From: Bacillota bacterium
Lineage (GTDB): Bacteria; Bacillota; Limnochordia; Limnochordales; Limnochordaceae
DNA length: 64,000 bases
NCBI GenBank assembly: GCA_017577405.1
Contig: PIUA01000023.1
Span: 124,001-188,000 of the forward strand
Direction of reading: 5' to 3'
A program made the position numbers and the translations under genes. The notes beneath the pieces were generated by a model. It was not told the DNA's origin, did no database searches, and saw only the letters and a program-made list of their open reading frames with translations. Positions 9,082 to 17,555 of this stretch are shown here, in pieces. Within the stretch, counting starts at the first letter, position 1; each line of letters opens with the position of its first letter.

Positions 9082-10166
9082 AGCGCTTGGACCGGTACAT
9101 CCTGAAAGAGCTGGCCGGGTCTGTCCTCTTTGGATTCGGCGCCTTCACCAGCCTCTTCCTGGCGGCGGAGATGGTCAACCTGGCCAGCCTGGCCGCCGAC
9201 CTGAAAGCACCCGTGGGCGCGCTGGTCCGGGCCTTCCTCCTGGGCATCCCCCAGATCCTGGGCTGGACCCTCCCCATGGGGATCATGGTGGGGAGCCTCC
9301 TCACCCTCTCGCGGCTGTCGGCCAACTCGGAGATCGTCGCGCTCCAGGCCGGCGGCTACAGCCTCCGCCGGGTCACCCTGCCGGTGCTCGCCTTGGGCCT
9401 TGCCTTTGTGCTCATCGCCGTGGGGGTGAATGAGTGGCTCGCCCCCTGGGCCAACACCGAGCGGGAGCGGGTGATGGTGGAGCAGGTGCGGGGGCGGACC
9501 CTGCCCGTCGAGTCCCGGAATATCACGCTGGAGCAGTACCAAGGGGGGCGCCTCTCCTGGTTTCTGTACGCCGCCCGCTTCAACCCCACGGCCCAGACCA
9601 TGCAGGATGTGACCATGATCCGTCTCGAGGACGGGCGGCCGGTGGAGACCACCTTCGCCCGCCGGGTGGTCTGGGTGGGCGACCAGTGGGCCATGGAAGA
9701 CGGCGAGCGGTACCGGTTCGAGCCCGATGGCCGGGCGGTCCGCATCGCCTTCCAAGGGGGGCGCCAGCCTGCCGCCATCCCCTACCGGCCGGGGCAGGTG
9801 GCTCAGGGGACCAAGCCCCCGGAGCAGATGGGGCTCCGGGAGCTGGGGGCCTACATCCGGGTCCTGCGAGCCCAAGGGGTGGAGGCCCGGGCCCAGCGGG
9901 TGGAGTGGCACCTCAAACTGGCCATCCCCTTCGCCAGCCTGGTCTTCGCCCTTCTGGGCTCGGGGATGGGCATCCAATCCCACCGGAGCGCCGTTTCCGT
10001 CGGTTTCGGCCTTTCGGTGGGGGTCATCTTCGTTTATTATGTAGTTATGACCCTTGGCACAGCCCTGGCCAAATCAGGCAGCCTTCCCCCCGAGCTGGGT
10101 GCGTGGATTCAGAACCTTCTGGGGCTGGCTGTGGGAGGGGTTCTCTGGGCCCGGTTGGACCGGTAA
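9078..10166 (+). CDS. LPS export permease LptF/LptG family
   Basis: Inner-membrane YjgP/YjgQ-family permease of 362 residues from the GTG at 9078. It opens with the family signature LDRYILKEL, followed by three N-terminal helices (residues 12-125), a periplasmic jellyroll-type domain (about 130-270) and three C-terminal helices. Only one permease gene follows lptB, whereas E. coli has separate lptF and lptG. The partner may be elsewhere, or this one may act as a homodimer. LptA and LptC are not seen beside it. Confidence 0.9.
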   Translation: MKRLDRYILKELAGSVLFGFGAFTSLFLAAEMVNLASLAADLKAPVGALVRAFLLGIPQILGWTLPMGIMVGSLLTLSRLSANSEIVALQAGGYSLRRVTLPVLALGLAFVLIAVGVNEWLAPWANTERERVMVEQVRGRTLPVESRNITLEQYQGGRLSWFLYAARFNPTAQTMQDVTMIRLEDGRPVETTFARRVVWVGDQWAMEDGERYRFEPDGRAVRIAFQGGRQPAAIPYRPGQVAQGTKPPEQMGLRELGAYIRVLRAQGVEARAQRVEWHLKLAIPFASLVFALLGSGMGIQSHRSAVSVGFGLSVGVIFVYYVVMTLGTALAKSGSLPPELGAWIQNLLGLAVGGVLWARLDR

Positions 10167-10199
10167 CCTGACGTGACCGGAAGGAGGAGGTGAGGGGCG

Positions 10200-11372
10200 A
10201 TGCACGGGTGGCGGCTCATTCTGCTGTTGGTCATCATGGGCGGGGCCATCGCCTACCTGGGGGACCGGATCGGCCTCCGGGTGGGAAAGCGTCGCCTCAC
10301 CCTCTTCGGGATCCGGCCCCGGTACACCTCCGTCATCATCACCATCCTCACCGGCGTGGTCATCACCGGGGCGTCGGTGGGGCTGCTCTCCCTGGCCTCC
10401 AACGACGTGCGGACCGCGCTCTTCCACATGGGCGAGATCCAGGAGGCCCTTGCCTCCACCCGGGAGCGGCTGGCCACAGTGGAGCGGGACCTGGACGCTC
10501 AGCAGGAGCGGCTGGCGGCCATCCTGGCCGAGCGGGACCAGGCGGTGCAGGAGATGGAAGAGGCGGTGGCCAGGCTGGAGGAGGCCCGCTCCCAACTGGA
10601 GGTGGCCCGGGAGTCCCTGGCCTTCCAAGAGGAACGGGTGAAGAACCTGACCCGGATCGGCCAGGACCTCCAGGCCCACGTGGACGAGCTCCAGGCCACC
10701 CGGGACCGGCTCCAGGAGCAGGTGGCCACCCTGACCCAGGAGTACCTCCAGCTCGCCTACGCCATGCGTTCGGGCCGGCTCACCTACCAGGCCGATGAGC
10801 TGGTGGGCGCCACCATCGTTGACGGCTCCCAGTCCATCGAGAAGGTCCAGGAGGCCCTGCTCGCCTTCCTCGACCGGGAGGAGCAGAAGGTCCGCCAGCG
10901 GCTGGAGCTGCCGGCTGAGCAGCCGGCCCTGGTCTTTGAGTCGGAGGATGTCTTCTACTACACGGCCCAGCAGATCGCCGCCCAGGGCGGCCGCTGGGTG
11001 GTCCGGGTGCGGGCGGTGAACAACACCTTTGCCGGCGAGCCCCTCTTGGCAGGTTTTGAGCTGATCCCCGAGGCGCGGGTCTACCGCCGGGGGCAGGTCG
11101 TCGCCCGCCGGACCATCGACGGCTCCAAGCCGGAGACGGTGGAGAGCGAGCTCCTGCAGCTTTTGTGGGATGTGAACGAGCAGGCCATCGAGGACGGCAT
11201 GATGACCGACGAGCAGGGGCTGGTGGGCCAGGTGGCCAAGGCTGACGAGTTCCTCGAGGTGATCATCGCCGTCAAGGAGCGGGGCCGGCCCGTGGAAGTG
11301 GTGGCCCGGGCCCGGGAGGACACCTGGAACACCCGGCCGCCCCTGACGGTCACCTTGGAGCTCTCCTCTTGA
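10200..11372 (+). CDS. DUF3084-like membrane-anchored coiled-coil protein
   Basis: A 390-residue protein with two N-terminal hydrophobic helices (residues 5-20 and 45-65) separated by a basic loop. A long Glu/Arg/Gln coiled coil (about 75-185) and a C-terminal globular region with AGFELIPEARVYRRGQVVA follow. A strong ribosome site (AAGGAGGAGG at 10181-10190) precedes the ATG. The arrangement matches the DUF3084 family found beside envelope genes in cyanobacteria and some Firmicutes, for which no function is established. It sits 33 bases after lptF/G, so involvement in LPS transport or envelope assembly is plausible but unproven. Confidence 0.8.
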   Translation: MHGWRLILLLVIMGGAIAYLGDRIGLRVGKRRLTLFGIRPRYTSVIITILTGVVITGASVGLLSLASNDVRTALFHMGEIQEALASTRERLATVERDLDAQQERLAAILAERDQAVQEMEEAVARLEEARSQLEVARESLAFQEERVKNLTRIGQDLQAHVDELQATRDRLQEQVATLTQEYLQLAYAMRSGRLTYQADELVGATIVDGSQSIEKVQEALLAFLDREEQKVRQRLELPAEQPALVFESEDVFYYTAQQIAAQGGRWVVRVRAVNNTFAGEPLLAGFELIPEARVYRRGQVVARRTIDGSKPETVESELLQLLWDVNEQAIEDGMMTDEQGLVGQVAKADEFLEVIIAVKERGRPVEVVARAREDTWNTRPPLTVTLELSS

Positions 11373-11517
11373 GGCCTGGCCCGGGGCTGGCGGCCACCGC
11401 CCGTGGACCCAACGCCCGGCGGCCTGGCCCTGCCTGGGCCGGGTGACCCGGTGCGGGGGCGCCAGGGTCCGGCAGAGGGCCCAGGAGGTGGCAGGCCGGC
11501 GGGGCAGGAGGGCTTCC

Positions 11518-11546
11518 GCTCCCTCCCGAAGGGGGTTGGGAGCTTT
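11518..11546 (+). terminator. Possible hairpin terminator upstream of the first SLH gene
   Basis: An imperfect inverted repeat (11518-11527 with 11531-11543) is followed by TTT. It lies between the DUF3084 gene and the SLH gene at 11568, in a 195-bp gap that otherwise shows nothing I can identify. It could separate the LPS operon from the porin genes. The U-tract is short. Confidence 0.35.
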
Positions 11547-11567
11547 GGCCGGGAGGACGAGGATGCC

Positions 11568-12569
11568 GTGTCGCCCCTGCACCGCCGGGTGCCCTGGACG
11601 TTGGTTGCCCTGCTCCTGATCCTCTCCCTCGGGGCCGGACTCGCGGCCGCTGGGAGCGACCCCTTCGCGCCCGTCCCCGCCGACCACTGGGCCTACTCGG
11701 CCCTGGAAACCCTCCAGCAGGCCGGTCTTCTTGAGAGCCCGTGGCTCGCTACCGGTCTTTCCTCCCTGACCCGCTACGAGGTGGCTGATCTTCTGGCCCA
11801 GGCGGCCGACGCCCTGGAGGCGGCGCCCGCCTCTTTCTCCCTGGAAGCCCAGGCCCGGGTGGCGCTCGCCTGGCTCTACCGGGTGGTGGCCCAGCTGGAC
11901 CAGGCGGCCGCCCACCCAACCCTGCTCCCCTTGGACCAGCTCCAGGCCCTCCGCCAGCTCTCCTGGCTCAGCCCCACCACCACCCGTCTGAGCCGCCGGC
12001 TCGGCTCCGGGGCTTCTGGGGACGCCGCCGCTGTCCGGGTCCGGGAGGAGGCCCGGCGGGTCTACCAGCGGCTCCAGGAGCTGGTGCCGGCCGGGGTGGC
12101 CCTGGTCCAGCCGCCGCAAGAGGCGGGCCTGGAACGGGCCCTCGCCTACCGGATGGCTGCTGGGGGCCTCACCCCCGCGGAGCTGGCCGACCGGGTGGAG
12201 GTGACCAGCCGGGCCCTCCGCTCCCTGGGGCGGGCCTTCGAGGCGGAGCTGAAAGCCTTGGAGCCGCAGAGGGCGGGGAGCGTCGGGCCCGAGGCCCGCG
12301 CCCCGGCGGGCGTGGTCACCTTGGAGGAGCTCCGTCGGGCCACGGGGTTGGAGACCGATGAGGCCCGCATCCCCTTGGGCCAGGCGGGCGACCTGGAGGC
12401 CTGGCTGGGGGTTGACCCTTCTACCGATGCCCCCGGTGTCCAGCCCCAGGTGAACGTGGGCCTGGAGGCCGGCTCCGCCCGGCTCCATGCCGGCTGGCGC
12501 CTCCTCGACTTCTCCAGCCTCGATCTGAAGACGGGGTCCGGGGAAGCGGGGGTTCAGCTCCGGTTCTGA
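11568..12569 (+). CDS. SLH-domain envelope protein with a reduced C-terminal beta region
   Basis: Exported protein of 333 residues. The GTG at 11568 follows GGGAGG (11551-11556). A signal peptide (residues 6-28) ends in an AAAG-type site, and one SLH domain follows (VPADHWAYSALETLQQAGLL, about 33-75). The middle is Leu/Ala/Arg-rich and helical. The last 40 residues look like two or three beta strands ending in ...GVQLRF, an outer-membrane C-terminal Phe signature. The tail and the LDQLQALRQLSWL block resemble the larger protein at 15189, but most of the barrel is missing. It probably binds cell wall. Whether it still inserts into the outer membrane is unclear. Confidence 0.75.
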   Translation: MSPLHRRVPWTLVALLLILSLGAGLAAAGSDPFAPVPADHWAYSALETLQQAGLLESPWLATGLSSLTRYEVADLLAQAADALEAAPASFSLEAQARVALAWLYRVVAQLDQAAAHPTLLPLDQLQALRQLSWLSPTTTRLSRRLGSGASGDAAAVRVREEARRVYQRLQELVPAGVALVQPPQEAGLERALAYRMAAGGLTPAELADRVEVTSRALRSLGRAFEAELKALEPQRAGSVGPEARAPAGVVTLEELRRATGLETDEARIPLGQAGDLEAWLGVDPSTDAPGVQPQVNVGLEAGSARLHAGWRLLDFSSLDLKTGSGEAGVQLRF

Positions 12570-12586
12570 CCCCACCCCACATTTTT
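12549..12586 (+). terminator. Possible terminator overlapping the stop of the first SLH gene
   Basis: GGGG-T-TCAG at 12549-12557 can pair with CTGACCCC at 12566-12573 with one bulge, and ATTTTT follows at 12581-12586. The T-run is unusual in this GC-rich segment. The distance from stem to T-run is a little long. Confidence 0.35.
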
Positions 12587-12964
12587 CCACCCCTGTCTGG
12601 CCTTGCCAGCGAGGAAAGGGCGCCCCAAAGGGCGAAGAACCATCCAGCCAAGCAGGCAGGCACGCCTTTCACACTTGTCGCAACCCCTTCGCACCCGTGG
12701 AAGGAGTTTCCCGAAACGGCTCGAATACGGGCTTAGCTGCCTGTGTCCGTCCGCACAACCTGCTTGGCCACGAGGGGCGGGTCCCGGGGGATCGCATACG
12801 TGCTGGGTGTGTGCGATGGAACCTGCCCCACAGGGGCGCGCCGGTCTCGAGCTGGCAGGGCGAGGAAACGGCGGAGACTCGTCCTGTCCTTTCGAGTCCA
12901 GGGAGCGTCTCGGGAGAATCAGACGGGGCGATGAGCACCTGAGACGAGGAGGTTTCCAAGAACC
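12587..12964 (+). promoter_or_regulatory. Long leader/promoter region of the OmpM-like porin
   Basis: A stretch of nearly 380 bp without a supported gene. Its base composition is less GC-skewed than the flanking genes, as expected for a regulatory region before a highly expressed envelope protein. I could not find a convincing -35/-10 pair. A ribosome site (GAGGAGG at about 12946-12952) lies 12 bases before the ATG at 12965. Short ORFs here lack family features. Confidence 0.4.
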
Positions 12965-14602
12965 ATGCGCAAAAAGGGCTTGGCGGCGCTCCTCGCCGGC
13001 CTGATGGTCCTGGCGTTGAGTGTGCCGGCGCTGGCACAGCAAAGACCCTTCCCCGACGTGCCGGCAAGCCATTGGGCGGCCGAGTCGGTGGAGTTGCTGA
13101 GGGCGGCGGGGTTGGTCATTGGCTACCCCGACGGTGAGTTCAAGGGCAACCGGCAGCTGACCCGGTATGAGTGGGCCATGATTGTCGCCCGTCTCGTCGA
13201 CCGGCTCGATGCCATGGTGGCCAGCCAGGTCGATGCGGCCTACGCGGAGGTGGAGGCCAACGCGGTTGCCCGGGTCAACCAGGCCATCGCGGACCTGGTC
13301 GCCCGCCTGGAGGCTGGCGAGGCGGCCCAGCGGGCCTTCTACGGCGTGGAGCCGGCTGAGGTGGCCTCCATCGTCGGGTCGACCGGGCGGATCCCCCTGT
13401 CGGCCGCGGCCGAGTCCACCTTCGCCTCCCTGGCGGCCAACGTGATCGAGGCGTACCTGGCCTCTTACCAGCCGCCTGAGGAGCTGAAGGGTGACATCGA
13501 GGCCATGGTGGCCGACGCCCTCTCCGGGCTGGACAGCCGGGTCACCCGTCTCGAGGCTCGCACGCTGGTGGCCCAGCAGGACATCCGGGAGACCCGCCGG
13601 CTGATCGAGGAGACGGCCAACACCCTCAAGGGGAGCGTCCAGGCCCTGCTCGACGAGTTCCGGGCCGATCTGGATGCCCTGGGGGTCCGGGTGGCTGACC
13701 TGGAGGCCTGGCGGGCTGAGACCGACAACCGCATCACGGCGCTCGAGAGCCGCGTCGAGCAGCTGGAGCGGGAGACCGTCAACCTGAAGAACCGCATCGA
13801 CATGACCCAGGCGACGGCCGACGAGGCCATCAACCGGGCCATGGCCCTGGAGCGGACCGTGGGCCAGGCCACCCGGAAGGCCCTGACCGGCGCCTATCAG
13901 CTCGAGTACCTGGCTGACGGCGACGCGAGCGGTTTCCTGGGCCAGGCCCAGCTGGTCGCCACCGAGGTGGCCGGCACCGACGCTTCGGCCAACGTCACTC
14001 TGGGTATGGTGGCCAGCGGCGATCAGGCTAGCCCCTTGTTCAGCTTGGGCGTGACGGGCCCCATCGGCCGGGTGGACACCGGGGCTGAGGTGGCCGTCCT
14101 CGGCGCTACGACCCGCTTTGACCTGAACGCTGGCCTCGACATGGGCATCCTCCGCTTCACCACCGGGGCCCGGTTCGTCAACGGCGCTAGTTATACCGGC
14201 GTCGACTTGCAGGTCCCCGGCTGGAACCGTCGCCTGGCGGAGGGCATGACCTACCACGTGGGCCTCGGCCTGCCGCTGGAGTGGCGTGCCTTCACCATCA
14301 CCCCGGTGGTCGACGCGGTCATCGCCGACGCCGATGCGTCCACGGACGGCGCCGAGACGGGCATCGGCCTGGGGGCTGAGGTGGCCACCGCCTTCCTGGG
14401 CGGCGAGCTGAAGGGCCGGCTCGTCTACCCGGTGAGCGAGCAGGCGGCCCTGGCGGCGGCTGACAAGGCGGCTTCCTCCGTCAGCGTCAGCGTGCCCGTC
14501 GGCGCCCTCAAGCTCCTGGGCAGCGTCTCCACGGAGCTGGGCGTGGCCGATGGCGACGAGGCCATCACCATCTACGCTCTGGGTATCCGGGGCGAGTTCT
14601 AA
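12965..14602 (+). CDS. OmpM-like outer-membrane porin with SLH tether
   Basis: A 545-residue exported protein. The signal peptide (1-24) ends ALAQQ. One SLH domain (about 26-80) carries FPDVPASHWA, the GYPDGEF turn and LTRYEW. A long helical, coiled-coil stalk (about 85-300) includes several VADLEAWRAETDNRI-type heptads. A C-terminal beta-barrel domain (about 305-545) ends YALGIRGEF with a terminal Phe. This is the architecture of the OmpM and SlpA-type proteins that anchor the outer membrane to peptidoglycan in Negativicutes, Deinococcota and other diderms. It has its own leader and a strong terminator, suggesting high monocistronic expression. Confidence 0.9.
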   Translation: MRKKGLAALLAGLMVLALSVPALAQQRPFPDVPASHWAAESVELLRAAGLVIGYPDGEFKGNRQLTRYEWAMIVARLVDRLDAMVASQVDAAYAEVEANAVARVNQAIADLVARLEAGEAAQRAFYGVEPAEVASIVGSTGRIPLSAAAESTFASLAANVIEAYLASYQPPEELKGDIEAMVADALSGLDSRVTRLEARTLVAQQDIRETRRLIEETANTLKGSVQALLDEFRADLDALGVRVADLEAWRAETDNRITALESRVEQLERETVNLKNRIDMTQATADEAINRAMALERTVGQATRKALTGAYQLEYLADGDASGFLGQAQLVATEVAGTDASANVTLGMVASGDQASPLFSLGVTGPIGRVDTGAEVAVLGATTRFDLNAGLDMGILRFTTGARFVNGASYTGVDLQVPGWNRRLAEGMTYHVGLGLPLEWRAFTITPVVDAVIADADASTDGAETGIGLGAEVATAFLGGELKGRLVYPVSEQAALAAADKAASSVSVSVPVGALKLLGSVSTELGVADGDEAITIYALGIRGEF

Positions 14603-14627
14603 AGGCGGCACGAAGCGACCGACATGG

Positions 14628-14663
14628 GCAGGATCCCCGCTTCGGCGGGGATCCTGCTTCTTG
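14628..14663 (+). terminator. Strong intrinsic terminator after the OmpM-like gene
   Basis: A perfect 13-bp stem (14628-14640 with 14645-14657) closes a TTCG tetraloop and is followed by TTCTT. It is the best-formed terminator in the window, 25 bases after the porin stop. Confidence 0.9.
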
Positions 14664-14688
14664 GTGGGGCGGAGGAGGCGGTGGGCCG

Positions 14689-15126
14689 GTGGTCTCGGCG
14701 GGAGCGGGGGAGTTGCCCTGCCTGCTCGCCATGGATCCGGGCCGGGCCAAGTGCGGCCTGGCCGTGGTCCAATGGGACGGGAGGGTGCTCGCCCGGGCGG
14801 TGGTCCCCTCGGAGCGGGCCCTGGCCCAGGCTCAAGCCTGGAGCCGGACCTACCGGCCCCGCTACCTGGTCCTGGGCGACGGGACCACGGGCCGGGCGTG
14901 GCGGGACCGCCTGGCGGGGGCCGAAGGGCTGCCGCCGGTGGTGCTGGTGGATGAGGCCCACTCCAGCGAGGAGGGCCGGCGCCGGTATGTGGAGCTCCAC
15001 CGGCGGGGCTGGCGCCGGTGGGTGCCGGCGGGGCTCCTGACGCCCCCCGAACCCTACGATGACCTGGTGGCCGTCATCTTGGCAGAACGCTTTTTGGCCC
15101 GGGAGGGCCGCTCGGGGGACCCCTGA
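14689..15126 (+). CDS. RNase H-fold protein of the RuvC/YqgF-like class
   Basis: A small protein of 145 residues. It contains MDPGRAKCGLAVV near residue 15, a central VVLVDEAHSS near residue 90 and PYDDLVAVILAERFL at the end. The three acidic positions (Asp after Met, the VDE Asp/Glu and the DD pair) match the metal-binding pattern of RNase H-fold nucleases such as RuvC and YqgF. The GTG at 14689 has a GGAGGAGG site upstream; ATG 14731 is an alternative start. It lies between two porin-type genes with no obvious link to them. Cleavage of Holliday junctions or rRNA processing is possible; the exact substrate is unknown. Confidence 0.65.
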   Translation: MVSAGAGELPCLLAMDPGRAKCGLAVVQWDGRVLARAVVPSERALAQAQAWSRTYRPRYLVLGDGTTGRAWRDRLAGAEGLPPVVLVDEAHSSEEGRRRYVELHRRGWRRWVPAGLLTPPEPYDDLVAVILAERFLAREGRSGDP

Positions 15127-15188
15127 GGCCAGCAGGGTTTGGCTGGGTGACCGAGAAGTCTCTGGCAGGACAGAGGGGCAGGGGTCCG

Positions 15189-16463
15189 ATGAAGGTCCGG
15201 TGGAGTCCCCTGGCCGCCGCCATGGCGCTCGTTTTGGCCCTTCCGGGTCTGGCCCTGGCGGCCGCGGGGGTTGAAGGGAACCAACTCTTTGCCGAGCTTC
15301 CCCCCCAGCATTGGTCGTATGGGGCCGTCCGGTCCCTGTCGGCCGCGGGGCTTCTCAGCGAGCCGCCCAAAGGGTTCGGCGGGCCGCTCACCGTGACGCG
15401 CCTGGAGATGGCCCTGGAGGTGGGCGAGGCCATGGAGCGCCTGGGCGTGGGCAAGGCCGAAAGCCGGGCCGTCTCCCTGCCCAGCCTGGTGGCCCGCTAC
15501 AACCAGCAGGCCGACAAGCCCTTGGGCCTGGAGCAGATGCGTCTTCTGGAAGAGCTGGCCCAGGAGTTCTCCGTCGAGCTGAATGTGCTGGGCTACACCG
15601 TCATCCCATCCCCCCAGAGCCTCCGCCTTCCTGAAACGGCCAAGCAACCGGCCTTCCCCGAGCTGGACGCGGTCTGGATCGATCTGGGCCAGGGCGGCGC
15701 CTTCACCTGGAGCCCGTCGGCCGCCCCCCTTCCCGAGGCGAGCCTGACCGAGGGGAAGCTCCCCTCGTGGCTGGAGCCCGAGCCGGCGGAAGGGAGCCAA
15801 GGCTTGGCCCTGGGCGCGCGCATCCGGCTCCTGCCGAGCCTCTCCTTGGAGGGGGAGGTGGCGCCCTGGGGTGAGAGCGCCGGGTACCGGGTGGGGGCAG
15901 GCATTGACCTGGGCGATGTGTACATCTCAGGCGGGTACGATGTGCCCACCCGTCCTGGCGAGGCGGAGCGGGGCGAGGGGAGCCGGAGCGACGACGGCCG
16001 GACCCGGTGGGGCCTCCGCTGGACGGCAGGGGATGCGGAGCTGACGGCCGCCTACGAGTTTGTCACCCTCGACCAGCTGGAGGTCCGAGGTGGGGCCGAG
16101 TTGCCCTCCCGGCTGGAGCTGGGGGTGGGGGTGACCACCCAAGGTGGGGCCATCCGGGTGGGCTGGAGCCGGGAGCTGCGGGACCGGCTCCCGGTCCAGA
16201 GCCTGGCCGGCGGTGAGACGGCGAAGGGCGAGCCGCCTGACGGTGAGACCGACGGGCCTGACGAGGGCGAGGGGATCCCGGCCGGGGGCCAGCTGGCCCG
16301 GGAGGTGAACACCACCTGGCGGCTCACCTACGATCTCTCCAGCGTCGCCTCCTTCACCTTGGGTTATCAGCTGATCGACTTCACTGCCGCGGCCGGCGAG
16401 ACCCTGGAAGACGGCACCACCAGCGAGACCCGGGCCATCGCCGAGTTGACCCTTCGGTTCTGA
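15189..16463 (+). CDS. SLH-containing outer-membrane beta-barrel protein
   Basis: Exported protein of 424 residues from ATG 15189, with a signal peptide at about 1-26 ending ALAAAG. A degenerate SLH domain follows (FAELPPQHWSYGAVRSLSAA, about 32-80), then a helical linker and, from about residue 200, alternating polar/hydrophobic strands such as LSLEGEVAPWG, YRVGAGIDLG and RLELGVGVTTQGG. The end ETRAIAELTLRF carries the terminal Phe of outer-membrane proteins. An acidic, Gly/Glu/Asp-rich insert (about 340-375) may be an extracellular loop. It is related to the shorter protein at 11568. It probably forms a small OmpM-like barrel tethered to the wall. Confidence 0.8.
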   Translation: MKVRWSPLAAAMALVLALPGLALAAAGVEGNQLFAELPPQHWSYGAVRSLSAAGLLSEPPKGFGGPLTVTRLEMALEVGEAMERLGVGKAESRAVSLPSLVARYNQQADKPLGLEQMRLLEELAQEFSVELNVLGYTVIPSPQSLRLPETAKQPAFPELDAVWIDLGQGGAFTWSPSAAPLPEASLTEGKLPSWLEPEPAEGSQGLALGARIRLLPSLSLEGEVAPWGESAGYRVGAGIDLGDVYISGGYDVPTRPGEAERGEGSRSDDGRTRWGLRWTAGDAELTAAYEFVTLDQLEVRGGAELPSRLELGVGVTTQGGAIRVGWSRELRDRLPVQSLAGGETAKGEPPDGETDGPDEGEGIPAGGQLAREVNTTWRLTYDLSSVASFTLGYQLIDFTAAAGETLEDGTTSETRAIAELTLRF

Positions 16464-16586
16464 GGGATCCGCTCGTTCTCGGGAGTGGGTTGGGAAGGGT
16501 GTGACGGCGGGGTGGGGCCGAGGGCGCGACCGGCGCCTGGCTTTGGGGGACGGGCCCGCGCGAGACGGGACGAGGAGGATGGGACC

Positions 16587-17528
16587 ATGATGCAACGTCG
16601 CTTTCGGTGGCTGGCCGCGGTGCTGGTCCTGGGGATGCTGGCGGCGCCCGTGCCCGCCACCGCCCAGGAAGGGACCCCGCTGGCCCGCCTGGAGGCCCTG
16701 GAGGAGGCCGCCTACGGGCAGATCAAGCAGGGCTCGCTCCTGGCCCGGGTGGAGGCCCTGGAGCAGGATCTTTTGGGAACGGTTCAGCAGGGGGCCCTCC
16801 TCGACCGCCTGAGCCGGCTCAACGGCCTGTTCTACGCGCCGGCGAGCGACGGCACTTCGTTGATGATGCGCCTCAGTGCCGCGGAGTGGGTGCTCCTAGG
16901 GATGATGGGCAGCGGCGCGGTGGAACCCAGGATCCAGACCCTGGAGGAGCTCCTCCTCGGCGAGCCCCAACAGGGCTCCGTCTTGAGCCGGCTGGCCACC
17001 ATTGCCCGGATGATCTGGCCGGACGGGGCGGTGAGCATTGCCCAGCGCCAGGTTCCCGCCGGCACCCGGGTGAGCCTCCGGTTGGAGGCGGAGGTGAACT
17101 CGGGCTCCGCCCGGGTGGGGCAGACCATCCCCTTCACCGTCCTCCGGGATGTGGTCGTCGACGGGGACCTGGTGATCCTGGCGGGCGCCCAGGGTGAAGC
17201 CCGGGTGTCGGAGGTGCAGGCGGCCGGCGCCCTGGGCCGGAACGGCAAGATCAGCCTGGACTTTGGCTCGGTCCCGGCCTTCGACGGTACCCCCGTGCCC
17301 CTGGGCCTCACCCAGCGGACGTCCAACTCAGGCTCGGAGGAGCTGGCGGCTGCCGCGGGCCTGACGGGGGTGCTCCTGGTGGGGGCGGCCACCACCGTCG
17401 TCTTGGCGCCCGTGGGCCTGGCGGCCGGGGCCCTGATCCAAGGCCAGAACGTGGTCCTGCCCGCGGGGACCGAGATGGTGGTGGAGGTGACCCGAGCCGT
17501 TCCTGTGACGGCCCTTCGGGGCCTCTGA
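16587..17528 (+). CDS. Exported protein with six ~20-residue Leu/Glu repeats
   Basis: A 313-residue product. ATG 16587 (a second ATG is at 16590) follows GAGGAGGA. The signal peptide (1-25) ends ATAQ. Residues 26-150 form six repeats of about 20 residues, best seen in QGSLLARVEALEQDLLGTVQ, each with a Gly near the start and a helical LxRLExLE core. The second half (about 155-313) is a predicted beta domain with QVPAGTRVSLRLEAEVNSG and a hydrophobic stretch VLLVGAATTVVLAPVGLAAG, ending PAGTEMVVEVTRAVPV. I do not recognise a characterised family. Its place after three envelope porins suggests a periplasmic role. Confidence 0.6.
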   Translation: MMQRRFRWLAAVLVLGMLAAPVPATAQEGTPLARLEALEEAAYGQIKQGSLLARVEALEQDLLGTVQQGALLDRLSRLNGLFYAPASDGTSLMMRLSAAEWVLLGMMGSGAVEPRIQTLEELLLGEPQQGSVLSRLATIARMIWPDGAVSIAQRQVPAGTRVSLRLEAEVNSGSARVGQTIPFTVLRDVVVDGDLVILAGAQGEARVSEVQAAGALGRNGKISLDFGSVPAFDGTPVPLGLTQRTSNSGSEELAAAAGLTGVLLVGAATTVVLAPVGLAAGALIQGQNVVLPAGTEMVVEVTRAVPVTALRGL

Positions 17529-17531
17529 CAG

Positions 17532-17555
17532 GGCGCCGCGACAGCGGCGCCTTTT
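17532..17555 (+). terminator. Intrinsic terminator after the repeat protein
   Basis: An 8-bp perfect stem (17532-17539 with 17544-17551) with a GACA loop is followed directly by TTTT and lies just after the stop at 17528. It closes the envelope gene block. Confidence 0.85.

Noticed and set aside
10074-12590. Minus-strand 838-codon frame opposite the DUF3084 and SLH genes
   Set aside because: Antisense shadow; composition dominated by Gly, Pro, Leu and His.
12669-13067. Short ORFs in the OmpM leader as small proteins
   Set aside because: They overlap on both strands, lack ribosome sites and recognisable features, and lie in what looks like a regulatory region.
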